A stretch of DNA of 64,000 bases from Astrocystis sublimbata (GCA_022453515.1 JAJNNY010000072.1:110171-174170); one strand, 5' to 3'. Counted from the first letter of the stretch, positions 36,001 to 48,026 are shown. Translations and numbers: made by a program. Notes: generated by a model from the sequence alone, not told the origin.

Positions 36001-38010
36001 CAGTGCTGCGCGCTCTGTTCGGACCAATCTATGAATCGCCAGCGGCGGTTGGCCCAAGCAACGAGACAGCAGAGCCCAATGAAGATGCAGATGCCGATGC
36101 TGAAAACCTGCGCTGCGCTGCTCTGCGTCACTCGACTCTGGACGGCCTCCGGCCACTGGCTGTGTAATGTTGCAGCCGATATACAATGCGGCATGGCTGA
36201 ATACGAATTATGCATATCTGGCTGGCTCGTCCCTCGTCTTGGTGGGCATGGTCAGCGGCGTAATCCGCCTATCACAAGAACGGGCTTATGCATGCGTGTC
36301 CCAACCATTCACCATTCCCTAGAATCTGTGCTCGTACACATTGTGCAGCTTTGGCCAATCCATCGCTCAGCAGGGGTATGGTGATAGGACGACACCAGCG
36401 CGCTGCTGGACACTATCATGACTTGCCAAAGTAGCGCTTTCTCCCTTGGCGGATAGATAGGTCCTCACCTGATGCACCATCGGCTCACGTGCTCACATGT
36501 TCACTTTTTCACCAGCACTGACGGTGTATTACAGGCTTGCTTTTGTCTATCTAGAGTTCTTGGGGGGAAGAGTGGAAAGTGGCCGAATGAAAACCCCCAA
36601 ATACGATTACTACATTGGTGCTGTACGGTAAGGTAAGGGAAGTACAGCATACGACTGTGACGGCATGGTCGTCGTTGTCGGTCGACGACTAGCCCGCATC
36701 AAGCAAGAGACATGGCCGCAGGAACTCAGGTTGTCAGGATGCTTGAGGCCAAGGCTTTCTCTCGTCGTTCAGCATAATGTGCACGAGAATCCATGTTCTT
36801 TGTGCCTCTCGCTTCTCAAAGGATGTACCTACTGAGTAAGGATGGCGGCTTTATGCACACCGTACCTAGCAAAGACCACAGACCACAGACGCAGAGATGG
36901 CGTCGGATGGATCTAGCGAGGGACTTGTATCTGCCGGCGGGAGATACCCGGTCATGGTACTTTGCTTCTTCGTCCTCGTCGTCCTCGCCGTCACTCGCCA
37001 GCTCGTGCTCCTCCGCTCTATCCTGGCATCCTGGACCTTTCTGCTTGTCCAGATTTAGAATCGAGCGGTGGCTGCGCCCACGCCGGTCCACACTATGTAT
37101 ATTACCCACAATACCCACCCTCATCTAATGTTTCCGCGGCTTTGCCCCAGACAAGTCGACAGGGATTCCATTTTGTCTTTGCTGCCAAGCCTACCCCTCT
37201 GTTCCTGTCTAGCGTCGACCGGGTCCCTTGTCAGCTTTCCCCCATGAGACATTGCATGGATGGATGTGGGTTCGCTCATGGGCTCGCTCATGGGTCGGTA
37301 CCCATTCCATCCGCCGGCTGTCGAGTGCCTTTGGATGGATGGCGTGGGTTTGTCTGGTCTGGCGTTGATCTGTGACCGACCTCTTGTACATATCCTCCAG
37401 GTCCCCTTCGACCTGGTCTGTTCTTCACTCCAGCCCGTGATCGACAGTCCGGTCGACGTACTTGTAGAGCGGTTTCTCTTTCTTCTTCAAGCCATATCGG
37501 TTTCTTTATTTTCTGTGACTCGCATTTTGGAACTCTTGGGGTAATCCTCCTCGAACTCCTTCACCTTCATTTAAGTATACAGTTGGACCTGGTCTGCCTC
37601 GGCTCGAACGCCTCCAGCCTTGGTTCGTCACGACTCTGATATAGAGTTCCGGCGATTAGACATTTGTACAACAACATCAAGAACAACAACAACTCCAACA
37701 ACACACCGCATCCGAGTCCAGCAACTAGACAGTCTATGGGAGACTTCATAGACTGACGTCCATTCCTTCTAACCCGGAACCGAAACCACCATCTTTAGGC
37801 CATCGCCATCAAAAACAACGCTGTACAGTACACGCTACATATATAATTAATTATACGAAACGAGCAAGACGACATAAGTATAATCGCAAGAACCAACAAA
37901 CAACCAACAACCAACCACGCATATATCGCTATCCTGTGTTGATCAGGTTAGTTGAGAATTTGGCGTACGAGTCGCGATCGAAATCTAATGCGAGTGTTCC
38001 AAAAGCAACA
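30006..38010. other. Gene-poor stretch and long upstream region of MSN2
   Basis: About 8 kb without a supported gene. Two plus-strand frames (30015-30197 and about 30240-30430, with GFSDLSWRDGEPWQVYVNL) look protein-like but cannot be joined convincingly. Simple repeats include AATG x6 (32323-32346), a GAAA run (about 35170-35190) and a short tandem ATGGGCCAAC repeat (about 33020-33050). TAGGTA runs occur near 33795-33810 and 34670-34680. The final kilobase is pyrimidine-rich, then A/C-rich (37640-37930) with many CAA triplets, which suits a long 5' leader of MSN2. Further upstream I see nothing definite. Confidence 0.4.
32323..32346. repeat. AATG tetranucleotide repeat, six copies
   Basis: Six uninterrupted AATG units are seen directly, in a stretch without genes. 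Confidence 0.9.
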
Positions 38011-40188
38011 ATGGATCCCAATATGATGAATATGCAGATGGGCCAGGCGTCGTTCTTCTACTATACGCCTGACCCGAACCCGGAAAACAGACAACATGGG
38101 CATTTCAGCCAGCACCCGGGCCTCCAGCAGATGCAGCAGCAACACCAACACATGTACCCCATTGTACCGACGCTTCCATCGACACCTATCTACTCTCGGC
38201 CCAACTCATCTTGCTCGCAGCAGGCCATGCCAGCCAAGATGTTCGCTCCGATTCCCAGCAGTGTGACGCCGCAGAGGCCGAACAACTTCATGGTCAGCCA
38301 CCCTGGCAAGTTGATGCTGGAGACGGACATCTGTGACACCGACGCCTTCTACTACCCGGCCACGCCACCATTGTCGACGTCGGGAAGCTCGATGGGCAGC
38401 CCCGCTCACATACAGGATGTGTTGGCGACACCATTGAACCCCATGTTCTCTGGAATGGACGGGTGCGAAATGATCAAGGCCGAGGAGGAGATAACAACAG
38501 GGGCTTTGGAGAACCTAGACTGGACAAGCTACACATCGACACCCGTTACTCCTGGTAAGCTCACATTTTCTTCTGGTTTTTTTCCGATAACCCGACTTTG
38601 GGTCTGCATCACGTGAAGTGGTTCACTGGATGCGGCCATGGCGTGCCACGTACCAATTGAAGGACCTGGCAAATGTTGTTTTCCAAGTTCCGTAAATAGC
38701 GGGTGGTCTGCAGATGTTCCATTGTGCAGCGTCGTGCATGAGCAACGTGATCGGCCGCAGCCGTGCTTGATGACAGACACGAGCCGGTCCCAATTTTGAA
38801 TCACGTTGCATCTTGTCATAGGTGGTTGGTTAGGTAGCTTGTTGAAGCCGGAAAGGTAGAACAGCACGAGAGCAAAGACTGGCGGCTAACTGGTGGTGTG
38901 TGTTGCAGTATACCTCCAGCAGCAGCAGCAGCTCCAATTACAGGTGCCCCAGGCAGGGAAGAGCCTTTCGCCTAGCGCGGCCAACCTCTCTGGCGACCTG
39001 GCCGGGGCGTCCTTCACAGGCACCCAGGCCAGCGCCAGCAGCTGCACGACGCCCACAAATCTCTCCTTTTCTGAGAGCACCGCCTCGTTCGACACCACAA
39101 CATCGTCAACATCCTCGACGCTCTCGTGTCCCTCACTCTCACCGTCGCCCTCCCCCGCCCGCGACCAGGACCTGGACTTCTGTGACCCCCGCAACCTGAC
39201 CGTCGGCGGTGCCGCTAACCCGACATTGGCGCCCGACTTCTCAGCATCCCCTGTCGCGCTTGATGAGTTCAGGGGCGACACCGCCCTGCCTGACGCCTTT
39301 GAGTTCAACCCGATTGTGCCCCACGGCCTGCCCGTCTTTGACGACGCGTCCGACTTGGAGTCCGACGACGACCTTCTCAGCTTCGTCGACCGCCTCGTCA
39401 ATCTCGGCGGCCAGCCGTCTGTCGAAGGCAAGAGGTCCCGCTCTGCCACCTGCTCCACCACACTCTCGCTCGGCCACGACACCTTTCTGGCTGACGATAG
39501 CTTCGACTGCGAGGACACCACATCCTGCGCCGTCACAGGCATCCCCAGTCCCTCTTCATTTGACTCGGACGCACACCAGGACAAGAAGCTCAAGAAGACC
39601 AAGAAGGAGGCTCGCAAGTCCGTGCCCATCATGAACATCGCTGCTGCCCCTGCCACCGACTCCGCCTCCGGGGAGGAGCAGAAGCGCGAGTCCACACAGA
39701 GCGAAGAGAGCCACACCGGTGCACACGTCGCCAGTTCGAGTGACGGCTCCGAGACCGCGCCCGCCCCTCTTCCCGCGCCAGCTAACCGACGCGGTCGGAA
39801 GCAGTCGCTCACGGAGGACCCGAGCAAGACGTTTGTCTGTGAGCTGTGCAATCGCCGATTCCGTCGCCAGGAACACTTGAAGCGCCATTACCGCTCACTT
39901 CACACCCAAGACAAGCCCTTTGAGTGCAATGAGTGTGGTAAGAAGTTTTCCCGGAGCGACAACTTGGCTCAACACTCGCGCACTCACGGTAGCGGTGCCA
40001 TCGTCATGAGTCTTCTCGACGGCAATGAGGACGGCCTTGATATGATTGCACACCCGGACAACGACTTTCACAACTACGGCAAAGTTCTGTTCCAAGTCGC
40101 CTCTGAGATGCCCGGCAGCGGTAGTGAATCTTCGGACGACTCTCAGAGCGAGAGCAACGGCAAGAAGAAGCGCAAGCGATCTGAATAA
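38011..40188 (+). CDS. MSN2: C2H2 zinc-finger stress transcription factor, Msn2/Msn4/Seb1-like
   Basis: This is a nuclear activator of the Msn2/4 type, which in fungi binds the stress element AGGGG and controls stress tolerance and often virulence and development. Exons 38011-38554 and 38909-40188 join in phase (G/TA) and give 607 residues. The N-terminus is Met/Gln-rich ([12 protein letters not shown]), followed by Pro/Ser-rich and acidic activation-like segments. Two C2H2 fingers lie near residues 492-541 (CELCNRRF...[10 protein letters not shown] and [17 protein letters not shown]), with the [12 protein letters not shown] helix typical of Msn2. The C-terminus ends in a KKKRKRSE basic tail. 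The last part of exon 1, the intron and exon 2 lie around the outer edge of the left arm, with a second exon-2 copy near the right end of the window. Confidence 0.93.
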
Positions 40189-41772
40189 TGCAACATATCT
40201 TCACATCGTCTGTACGACGTATGTCACCTTAACGATATTACGACTTCTTCTTACCAGCACCTACCCCGCTATCTTTACGCGGATCGGGCATTAGGGTCAA
40301 GGGACTATCATTGGCGGCTTGATTGAATTGGACCGAGGCTGAATGCTTCCTCATACCTAGAGACCGAAAAGTTTGCATCATCACATTCAGCATCATGCCT
40401 TCTTTGTGTATCAACAGTGGCGAGACGTACAAAGCTTCTTTCCATCTACGACATGGAAAATGGGATTTCGGCGAATTTGCCAGCACAATAGGACGGGTCG
40501 GGATTTTTGTGTTGGGCTGACGAGGCGTGACACGGCGGGATCTACATTTAGAACATTTGCAATTCCTGACTCGAGACCCACGACACTCACGTACATATAT
40601 CGGCATCGGCGGCTTCGTTTCTTTACTCTCTTTGTAATATATTGGGCAGACGACGCAGCGCGGCCGTTCTGACTCGAATGGGGTTCTCCGATGTTGATTA
40701 GATGGCTCGGAAGGGTACATCTTTCAACCTCTGGTCGTTTCGTCTTCGTATTGCATACTGCCATTCCTATAACGAGTATTAAAGTGCTGGACATTTGGGA
40801 GCTCTCACGCACGTCTTTGTACAGAAAGCAGATTATAACACGAATTAAAAAAAAAAGCTGCCAACCATCTACCTGACTTCATTCCACCAAACTCCATGAT
40901 GAAACCCATCTTGCGTGAATATGCTTCAAAGTTCGTGCACTGTTTTTACTCGCATACTAATTACTTGATCATTGGCCTTCACATCCATTCCGTAGTTGTG
41001 AACATAGATTGAAGAAGCCTCTATGTATGTCTACATGTTTTGGCGAGTGATGGACTGCATGAGCTACATGGTGCAGCAGAAAACGTAACTGACTGCTGAC
41101 TACATACCTAGGAAGTATGTATCCCACGGTGCATTTGCCGTCCATCATGCGCTTTGAGAGGCCTATCGACATGGCTAGCATTTGGTGTTCATCTTCAACA
41201 ATACTACATCTGCTGCCACCAAGGGGGCATTTACTCGCTACCCATCTTCCACTAACAATGTAAATGGATTGCTCTGATCGTTCTCTTCTTTGTATACCTG
41301 AGCGAGTTTCTTCCTCTTTCCAACTACCTATTTGATCTTAGGGTACCTACGTCCGGTAGCGGTAAGTGTGTTGCTGGCGGTCTAGGTACTATCCTACTAT
41401 GCTACTTACTATCGCAGGGTGGTAGATTCCAAGTCAGCCGATTGGCAACTGATGGCGAACGGCGGTATCGTACTTACGGGGGACACAGGTGGTACCTAGT
41501 GGGACAGCATCAGCCTCTTCTACGCTAGCAACACCGAACTTTCCGTGGCTGACAAAAAAGCATCTCAACCTGGATGAGCTACCTACCTCTTAGAGAACTA
41601 CCTACCTAAAGCTACCTACATAGGCACGAAGTAGATTACGGCATCCCATACGCGGGCAATCACGATTTGGGTGACGTGCAATTGACGACCTAGGGTTGAT
41701 GCGAGGGACCCATCACGCCATTTCTCAGCTCAACTAATTCCAACTAAGATCAGAACCAAAGGTTGAAACTTG

Positions 41773-41811
<39 letters not shown>

Positions 41812-42098
41812 ACTGTGGCACATGTGTTTCTTGATTCGCTAACCTACCTAGCATGCGGGCGTAACATTAAGTGTCCGGGTCCACATCTACCTACACTCAA
41901 CTACACCGGACACTTAAACCTCCGCCCACGGGCCTAGGTACCTAGGTAGTCTGGTGACTCTGTTACGTTACCTGCCCTCGTGCCCTGCCCTCGCAATCTC
42001 CAATCTCTGCGGGCACTATTCCTCATTGCTCATCAATCAAACAAAAGTCCGTCCTGGCTCGCTGGTCTCGGCTGCGATCCCTGAGATCCGCTGAAGCC
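40189..42098. other. Intergenic between MSN2 and DPH6
   Basis: No supported gene is seen in this 1.9 kb. The minus-strand frame 40238-40720 (160 codons, Cys/Arg-rich) overlaps the MSN2 3' flank and lacks recognisable features. TACCTA motifs are dense at 41578-41622 and 41932-41949. A perfect 10-base inverted pair (AAGTGTCCGG / CCGGACACTT) lies at about 41870-41879 and 41907-41916 and could form a hairpin in the DPH6 promoter region. Confidence 0.45.
41777..41810. repeat. AG microsatellite, 17 units
   Basis: A perfect 34-base AG run upstream of DPH6, seen directly. The mirror copy at 61026-61059 has exactly the same length, which matters for dating the inverted repeat. Confidence 0.95.
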
Positions 42099-45000
42099 AT
42101 GGCCGCGCCCCCGGGGCAAGGGTCTTTGTCGGTCATAGCTCTGATCTCCGGTGGCAAGGACAGCTTTTATTCCCTCCTCCACTGCCAAGCCAATGGCCAT
42201 CGTGTTGTCGCGTTGGCAAATCTCTACCCGTCAGGATCGGCTGAAGAACCCGTCGTGGGCGCTGGGCGGTCACTCTCACCCCCGTCCCAGCAAGATGGCC
42301 ACAGCGCTGCTTCCACGCGTCCGCGGCTCGAGACGGCCGGTGCTCGGTCACGACACAGCGAGATTGCGGGCGAGGGCGAGGGCGAGACTGATTTGAATAG
42401 TTTCATGTACCAGACCGTGGGCCATCAGATTGTGCCCTTGTACGCGCGAGCCACTGGCCTACCACTACACCGCCAGCCCATCGTAGGGACCGCGGTCCAC
42501 AGCGGGCTGAACTATGAAAATCCTCGTCGCAACTCACGAGGACTAGTGCCATCGGACGGCTCAGCGCTCAGGACTTCTCTTGGCCATTTCCCGTCAGCCA
42601 CTGACGGCGATCCGCAAGGGTTGGAGCGGGAGCAAGCTGACGATGGTGGTGAGCGGCAGCCAAGGCTAGAGCCAGACCGGGAGCTAGAGGACGAAACCGA
42701 ATCCCTAGTCCCACTATTACGCAGTGTTCTCGCGGCGCATCCCGAGGCCAACGCGCTATGCACGGGCGCCATTCTATCTACCTACCAGCGCACGAGAGTC
42801 GAGTCCGTCGCCATACGCCTGGGCCTCGTGCCCCTGTCGTATCTATGGCAGTTCACCGAACTGCCGCCCTCACTAGACGACAGCTGCTATGACCAGAATA
42901 TCGGCTTAGCGGCGAGGGCTACGAAGGGCAATGCTAACGGCAAGAAACGCCACGCAGCAGGCGGCCAAGAGCTGGCGCGAGACGATGCTCGGCTCCTCCG
43001 GGACATGGCAGCCGTGGGGCTCGAGGCACGCATCGTGAAGGTTGCGAGTGCGGGTCTCGACGAAGACTTCCTCTGGGAGAATGTGGCGAGCGAGAAAAGC
43101 GTGCAACGCGTGGATCGCGCCATGCGTCGCTTCGGAGCTGCTGGGGGTCGAGGCTCGATACTCGGGGAAGGTGGCGAGTTTGAGACACTCGTCGTTGACG
43201 GACCGCCATCCCTTTTCAAAGGCCGCATCGTCATATCAGACGACGATAAACGCGTCGTACGCGAAGGCGGCGGGTGTGCGTGGCTCAGCTTCCGTCAGGC
43301 GGATGTTGTCTTGAAGGACGAGCCAGAACAGGCAGGCGCATCATCACAAGCAGATGCGCTAAACAGCATTCGAATCCCGGGACTTCTCGACCCCAGATTT
43401 GCGGACACATTACAGTGCTTACTCGCCGATACGACGGGAGATGAGAACAAATTAGGGCTCCTTCATCTGGCGTCATCGCGCGATAGCGAACCTGGGCCTA
43501 ATCTCGGTCCGGAAAGTAGCTGGCGGACCACCGTAAAAGCGGGCTTCCCAAAATGTCAAATGTCATTGTCGAACAATCTTTCATCTGAAGAATGGGTTTT
43601 CCTTGGTAGCGACGAGCCGAGTCGTGCCAGCCTCGAGGAGCAAACAGTCAGCATCGTGGACCAGGTTCGCCGGTGCTTAGAAAGCTATAGGCTCCCCGCT
43701 ACTGCGATCAGTAATTCCGTGATAGTGCTACGGCACATGTCGGATTTTCCAGTCGTCAATAAGCACTATGGCTCCTTATTCCATGAGCCCAACCCGCCAT
43801 CACGCGTCACTATTTCCTGCGGCGATAAGCTTCTGCCCCAATACGCACATATTGCTGTTTATCTGACAGTTCAGCTAGGCTTACAACCTGACGAGAGACG
43901 CGGGCTTCATGTCCAGTCTCGTTCGTATTGGGCACCTGCAAATATTGGACCCTATAGTCAAGCTGTTGCTTTCCCACTGTTGCCTCAACTTGTTGGCGAC
44001 GCTGCGAAGCTACACGATGGCGAACTGGAGCAGCCTTTACATAGCTCGAGTTCACCCTTCGCCGTGGCCATAGCTGGCCAGATCCCCCTTCTCCCTGCAT
44101 CCATGGAGCTACCTTCATCCTCAGAGCCCAATAGTGTTGAACTACAAATTACCCTAGCACTACAGCACCTGTGGCGTGTCGGCATCGAGATGAAAGTTCG
44201 CTGGTGGACGAGTGCTGTCGCCTACTTCCCAGTCGCGTCGTCCACCGACGTCATGCGGCATCAGGCACTGCTTGCGGCTACTGCCTGGAAGGCGGCTCAT
44301 CTATGGCCCGACCTAGATCAAGGTAACGTAGACGAGGAGCTTGACGCAAGTGATGATGATGAGGAGGACGATGCTGGCCCTGATCTTTGGGACCGTCGGT
44401 ATAACGCCCAGTACATGACTCACGGCGACGAAGATGAACCTTTCCCGCTGTCTCTCCCAAACTGGAGTGTCTTGGAACATTTAAACGTACCTGTCGATGA
44501 GAGCGTCGGCAATAGCCGCGAAGGTGCGAAGGTGCTTCTACGAAAGAAAGCTGCAGCAGTCCCCTTTTTCTTCGCAGCCGAAGTTGAGGAGCTTCCGCGC
44601 CAGGCTGGCGTCGAGTGGCACGCTCATCTAGGACTTGCAGAAATACCAACAGGATCGATCACGTTTCAGTCCGCCAGTATTATGAAGCACACAGAAGACC
44701 TTACTGCTAGTGAACACCTCGTCGTCATTGACGCTGGAGATGCCGTGTTCGTGCAGACTATCTGTGCGATTCAGCCTCCCGCCCATGATGCCGATAGTCA
44801 GAAGGCTACAATTGCTCCAAATGTGCTTCGTAGTGTGGCTCGATGGCAAGGGTCCTCATTGCGGAAACTGTTGAATTTGTCAGAGTTCCCAAAAGTCAAG
44901 CCAAAAATCACATACGTCGAGGTTCTTTCAACCACAGAAATCAATAAAGAATGGCTCACCGATAACGAAAACCCCAACGGGTTCGGGAATAAGGATCCTT

Positions 45001-45107
45001 TTGGCGAGCTGGGACCGCTTATTCCTTGTCACTCACTCTGGGACTCCCAAGGCCGCCGGCTCGTGGCTGTTTGTATCTTCGAGACGAGATTGCCCAAAGC
45101 AAAATAG
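42099..45107 (+). CDS. DPH6: Diphthine--ammonia ligase
   Basis: This enzyme catalyses the last step of diphthamide synthesis on elongation factor 2, the ATP-dependent amidation of diphthine, in the cytosol. The single exon codes 1002 residues. The N-terminal ATP-pyrophosphatase domain has the PP-loop SGGKDS at residues 17-22. GAILSTYQRTRVESVAIRLG at about 225-245 and GEGGEFETLVVDGP near 355-370 are hallmark Dph6 segments. A fungal-type insert with acidic, Ser-rich sequence (about 45-215) separates the PP-loop from the rest. C-terminal RidA/YjgF-like domains follow, with ANIGPYSQAV near 615. The length exceeds yeast Dph6 (685) mainly through inserts. The ATG has a good GCCATGGCC context. An identical inverted copy lies at 57729-60737. 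Confidence 0.95.
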   Translation: MAAPPGQGSLSVIALISGGKDSFYSLLHCQANGHRVVALANLYPSGSAEEPVVGAGRSLSPPSQQDGHSAASTRPRLETAGARSRHSEIAGEGEGETDLNSFMYQTVGHQIVPLYARATGLPLHRQPIVGTAVHSGLNYENPRRNSRGLVPSDGSALRTSLGHFPSATDGDPQGLEREQADDGGERQPRLEPDRELEDETESLVPLLRSVLAAHPEANALCTGAILSTYQRTRVESVAIRLGLVPLSYLWQFTELPPSLDDSCYDQNIGLAARATKGNANGKKRHAAGGQELARDDARLLRDMAAVGLEARIVKVASAGLDEDFLWENVASEKSVQRVDRAMRRFGAAGGRGSILGEGGEFETLVVDGPPSLFKGRIVISDDDKRVVREGGGCAWLSFRQADVVLKDEPEQAGASSQADALNSIRIPGLLDPRFADTLQCLLADTTGDENKLGLLHLASSRDSEPGPNLGPESSWRTTVKAGFPKCQMSLSNNLSSEEWVFLGSDEPSRASLEEQTVSIVDQVRRCLESYRLPATAISNSVIVLRHMSDFPVVNKHYGSLFHEPNPPSRVTISCGDKLLPQYAHIAVYLTVQLGLQPDERRGLHVQSRSYWAPANIGPYSQAVAFPLLPQLVGDAAKLHDGELEQPLHSSSSPFAVAIAGQIPLLPASMELPSSSEPNSVELQITLALQHLWRVGIEMKVRWWTSAVAYFPVASSTDVMRHQALLAATAWKAAHLWPDLDQGNVDEELDASDDDEEDDAGPDLWDRRYNAQYMTHGDEDEPFPLSLPNWSVLEHLNVPVDESVGNSREGAKVLLRKKAAAVPFFFAAEVEELPRQAGVEWHAHLGLAEIPTGSITFQSASIMKHTEDLTASEHLVVIDAGDAVFVQTICAIQPPAHDADSQKATIAPNVLRSVARWQGSSLRKLLNLSEFPKVKPKITYVEVLSTTEINKEWLTDNENPNGFGNKDPFGELGPLIPCHSLWDSQGRRLVAVCIFETRLPKAK

Positions 45108-45961
45108 TTTGAGAACGCATACTGCGGTTATCATTGCCGTCAGCCTTACAATCTGCTTTTGGCATGTTGTGTCGAGTATAAAGTAGCAGTAGACAGTACT
45201 GTGGGAACGTGAAGGGCATATCGTTCACCCCAATACTCCTTCTGTGTCTTAGACTTGGATCCTGAACTGGCAGTTGGGGGCTAAAAGATCATCCACATCT
45301 GCGGCGCATATATTGAGACTCAAATAGATCTGGCAAACCCGCGTGCTGTCTGCTACGATGCTACCGTACCATACTGAAGGATGGAGAGGCTGGAATCCTT
45401 CACATGATGCGGTTTATATCTAGCAATTCAAATACTACGCACAACTTTTCCGCCTCTATGTTACTCAAGCCTTCAGCCGTTGGTCTTCAACTATCTTTAG
45501 CACCGAACAATGTGCAAGTAGTTTAAGCCCGGTGATACGCGATATCCTGCCCCCAAATAGCCACGCATGCACGATCATACTCGACTGTACATGTTACTGG
45601 CCTCAGACTAATATTAGACATTACATCGAATGAGGCTGCTTTATCGTACAGAGATTTGGGAATAAAATACGACGGCGTATTAGCTATGGGAAGCTGAACA
45701 AGCATTAACGCAAGGCTAGGCAGGCATCCTTCTAGATCCAACGACCGATATGAACAACGCCTCATATGTTCTACTCCTACACTACCTAATGTGAAGCTCC
45801 CATCTATTTATAATTCCAGCCCCTAGGACAAGAAATGCAGTTCACGACGAGTGCCTATATCAACATCCAGAATGTCTACTTCTTGGGCTTGAGTTACCGA
45901 GTTAAACACGGACAATCGAGCTGTCTACCTCTTCTTGCAAGTTGACATCGTAGCCAACATC
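45108..45961. other. Intergenic, DPH6 3' flank and PL20 lyase promoter
   Basis: No gene is seen. Short frames only; the final 100 bases are the presumed leader of the secreted lyase. Confidence 0.45.
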
Positions 45962-46986
45962 ATGCTGTCCCACGCTCTCCCTATCCTCTGCGCCCTGAGC
46001 GCCGCTGCTTCTGTGCAGGCGTCGCAGATATTCAGCAACACAGGCACCATGGACGGATGGGACCACTTCACGCACGAGAACCAGGGCACCGTGGAAGAGG
46101 TCACCGACGTCGTGTACCAAGGCAGCACGGCGCTCAAGATGACTCAGGTCTACGACCCGAACTACAGCGGACGGTACCACTCCGAGGCCGTCAAGTATGA
46201 CGTTTACAAGAAGGGTGACACGGGCTTCTACGGGTTTGCCTTCAAGCTGCAGGACGACTGGGAGTTCGCGCCGGCGCAGAAATTTAACTTGGCCCAGTTC
46301 ATCACGGACTTCACGGATTTGGGGTGCGAGGAGACTTATATGCCCTCTACTTGTGAGTGCTTTCCCGTGTTGTTTTGCATTTTCACAGTTCGATATATAT
46401 ATAGTAGGTATTGAATGAGTGGTGACTGATTCGTGAATTTTGCAGTGGTGTGGATCGAGGGTGACCAGCTCGCTACTCGTGTCAAGTACGGCGAGGTCTG
46501 CCCGACTAGCAGCCAGGTAACGCGCAACTTCAAAAACCTAAAGACAGTTACGGCCGGCGAATGGCATCGCAGTAAGTCATTCTCCTATCTCCCATCCCTA
46601 GGCATCTGGTTGGCAGTTCTCAGACCTGCAAGAGCTTCCATTTGCGAGTTAAGAGACTGTTCACAACTTTTGAGGTCTCATGGATGAGCTAGATGTACAG
46701 TGGAAGGCCGTAACTAATGTTGATGATCACAGTTGAGCTCCAGATCAATTGGCAGAGTGACGAGACGGGTTACATCAAGATGTGGTATGATGGCGAGAAA
46801 GTGACCGAGACGTACAACATCGCCACCAACGTCGGGGATGAGCGGCCGTTCCAGTTCCGCGCCGGTCTCTACGCGAATGGCTGGCACGATAACGGCTATC
46901 AGGGCAATCAGGATATGCGACAGGTTTGGTACGACCAGATCGCTGCTGGGTCTGAGTTCTCGGATGCTGACCCAGATGGATGGTGA
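45962..46986 (+). CDS. Secreted polysaccharide lyase family 20 (glucuronan lyase)
   Basis: This is probably an endo-beta-1,4-glucuronan lyase (PL20, the family of the Trichoderma enzyme TrGL), which cleaves polyglucuronate outside the cell by beta-elimination. Residues 1-19 (MLSHALPILCALSAAASVQA region) form a signal peptide with likely cleavage after Ala. The mature chain is a beta-jelly-roll with the segments YSGRYHSEAVKYDVYKKGD, GFYGFAFKLQDDWEF, FNLAQFITDF, GEWHR..ELQINWQSDETGY and FRAGLYANGW. The Lys, His, Tyr, Asp and Asn groups suit the family active groove, but catalytic residues were not assigned. Exons 45962-46352, 46446-46571 and 46733-46986 keep phase and give 256 residues, the usual PL20 size. 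The upstream in-frame ATG at 45935 would bury the signal peptide, so 45962 is preferred. Confidence 0.88.
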
Positions 46987-48026
46987 TGTATGCGGCATTT
47001 GCTTGGGCTGCGTCCACGTTTCCGCAAACGTTGGAACCCTGTCACGAGAATTAACGCAGCTCGACGAGCTGCAATTCCCCTCACTGGAGGAGACACCGGA
47101 TAGCAAGGTATCTCCACTTGCCATGCTGAGAGATGCATGCCAGGTGTTGTTGAAGCCAAGATGGGAATTCTAGGCAGCGTCTAGATGGAGAGAGCAACCT
47201 GCCAATCTCCCATGACAATAAGTAAAGGAAAGGTTTCCAAGAATAGATCATGAGCGACTGCGGATGTTCTATAATGATTCGATGAATCGTCGAAAATATA
47301 GCATTGGTTTGAGAATTACATCCGTCCCTACCTAATTGATGATGCGACCACGCCGTCCTAGAAATAGTCCAAGTACTGTATCGAATGAGAGCAGCACATC
47401 GTAGGATAGTAGCAAATGACCAAATTGAGATATGTCGCATCACGCTGATAAATGCGAAGAGAAAAACCGCGCATCTAAGTAGCAGCATAGATAAACCGGG
47501 ATATTGTGATTCATGTTCTTCGAAAGATGCTTAGAAGATCCTATTGGGCCAGAAAGCCATATTGCTTCTCTTACCGACTCTCAATCACATGCAAAACGTC
47601 GCGACGACTGGAGGTAAGCCAGCGCTTGATTGGCGCATGCGTCATTGCCCAGTTGCATATTCTGGGGTACAATAGCAAGCTCCCGCATGCCACTAACCGG
47701 ATGGGGATAATGCAGAACCGATTCCAGCTAGTGAGCCCCGGCATTGGATTGTCTTGAGCCGAGAGACAAGACAATAACTTAACCTTACCCTCCTTACCTA
47801 GCTCACATGTTCAAGAATCTCAAACTAGCCGACAGACAACAACATTCCCTCCTTGTCCACCCCTCCATTTCTCCCACATAGCATCTCCATGTAGACCGCT
47901 CTTCGAGACAGCAACACCCAATGAGTCGGTAACGGCTTTTTTGTGTCCCTCACTCCCTGCACTGCCCTCCGACCGAAAGCGCCGGACCGTCCTCTTCGGC
48001 AGTTCTGAAAAAATAGCCGAGGCACG
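46987..48026. other. Intergenic, PL20 and PXMP4 flanks
   Basis: No supported gene is seen. The 135-codon minus-strand frame at 47081-47488 has no domain and is matched only by its own mirror copy. Pyrimidine-rich DNA at about 47780-48000 precedes the PXMP4-type start. Confidence 0.45.

Noticed and set aside
22481..38010. Transposon in the gene-poor region
   Set aside because: No transposase or reverse-transcriptase motif, long terminal repeat or terminal inverted repeat could be found by reading.
38886..39851. 321-codon frame antisense to MSN2
   Set aside because: A shadow of the GC-rich MSN2 coding strand, composed of low-complexity Ser/Arg sequence.
40238..40720. 160-codon Cys/Arg-rich minus-strand frame
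   Set aside because: Overlaps the MSN2 3' flank and overlapping frames exist in both directions; its recurrence at 62116-62598 is only the mirror copy.
47081..47488. 135-codon minus-strand frame
   Set aside because: No features; its mirror at 55348-55755 is not independent conservation.
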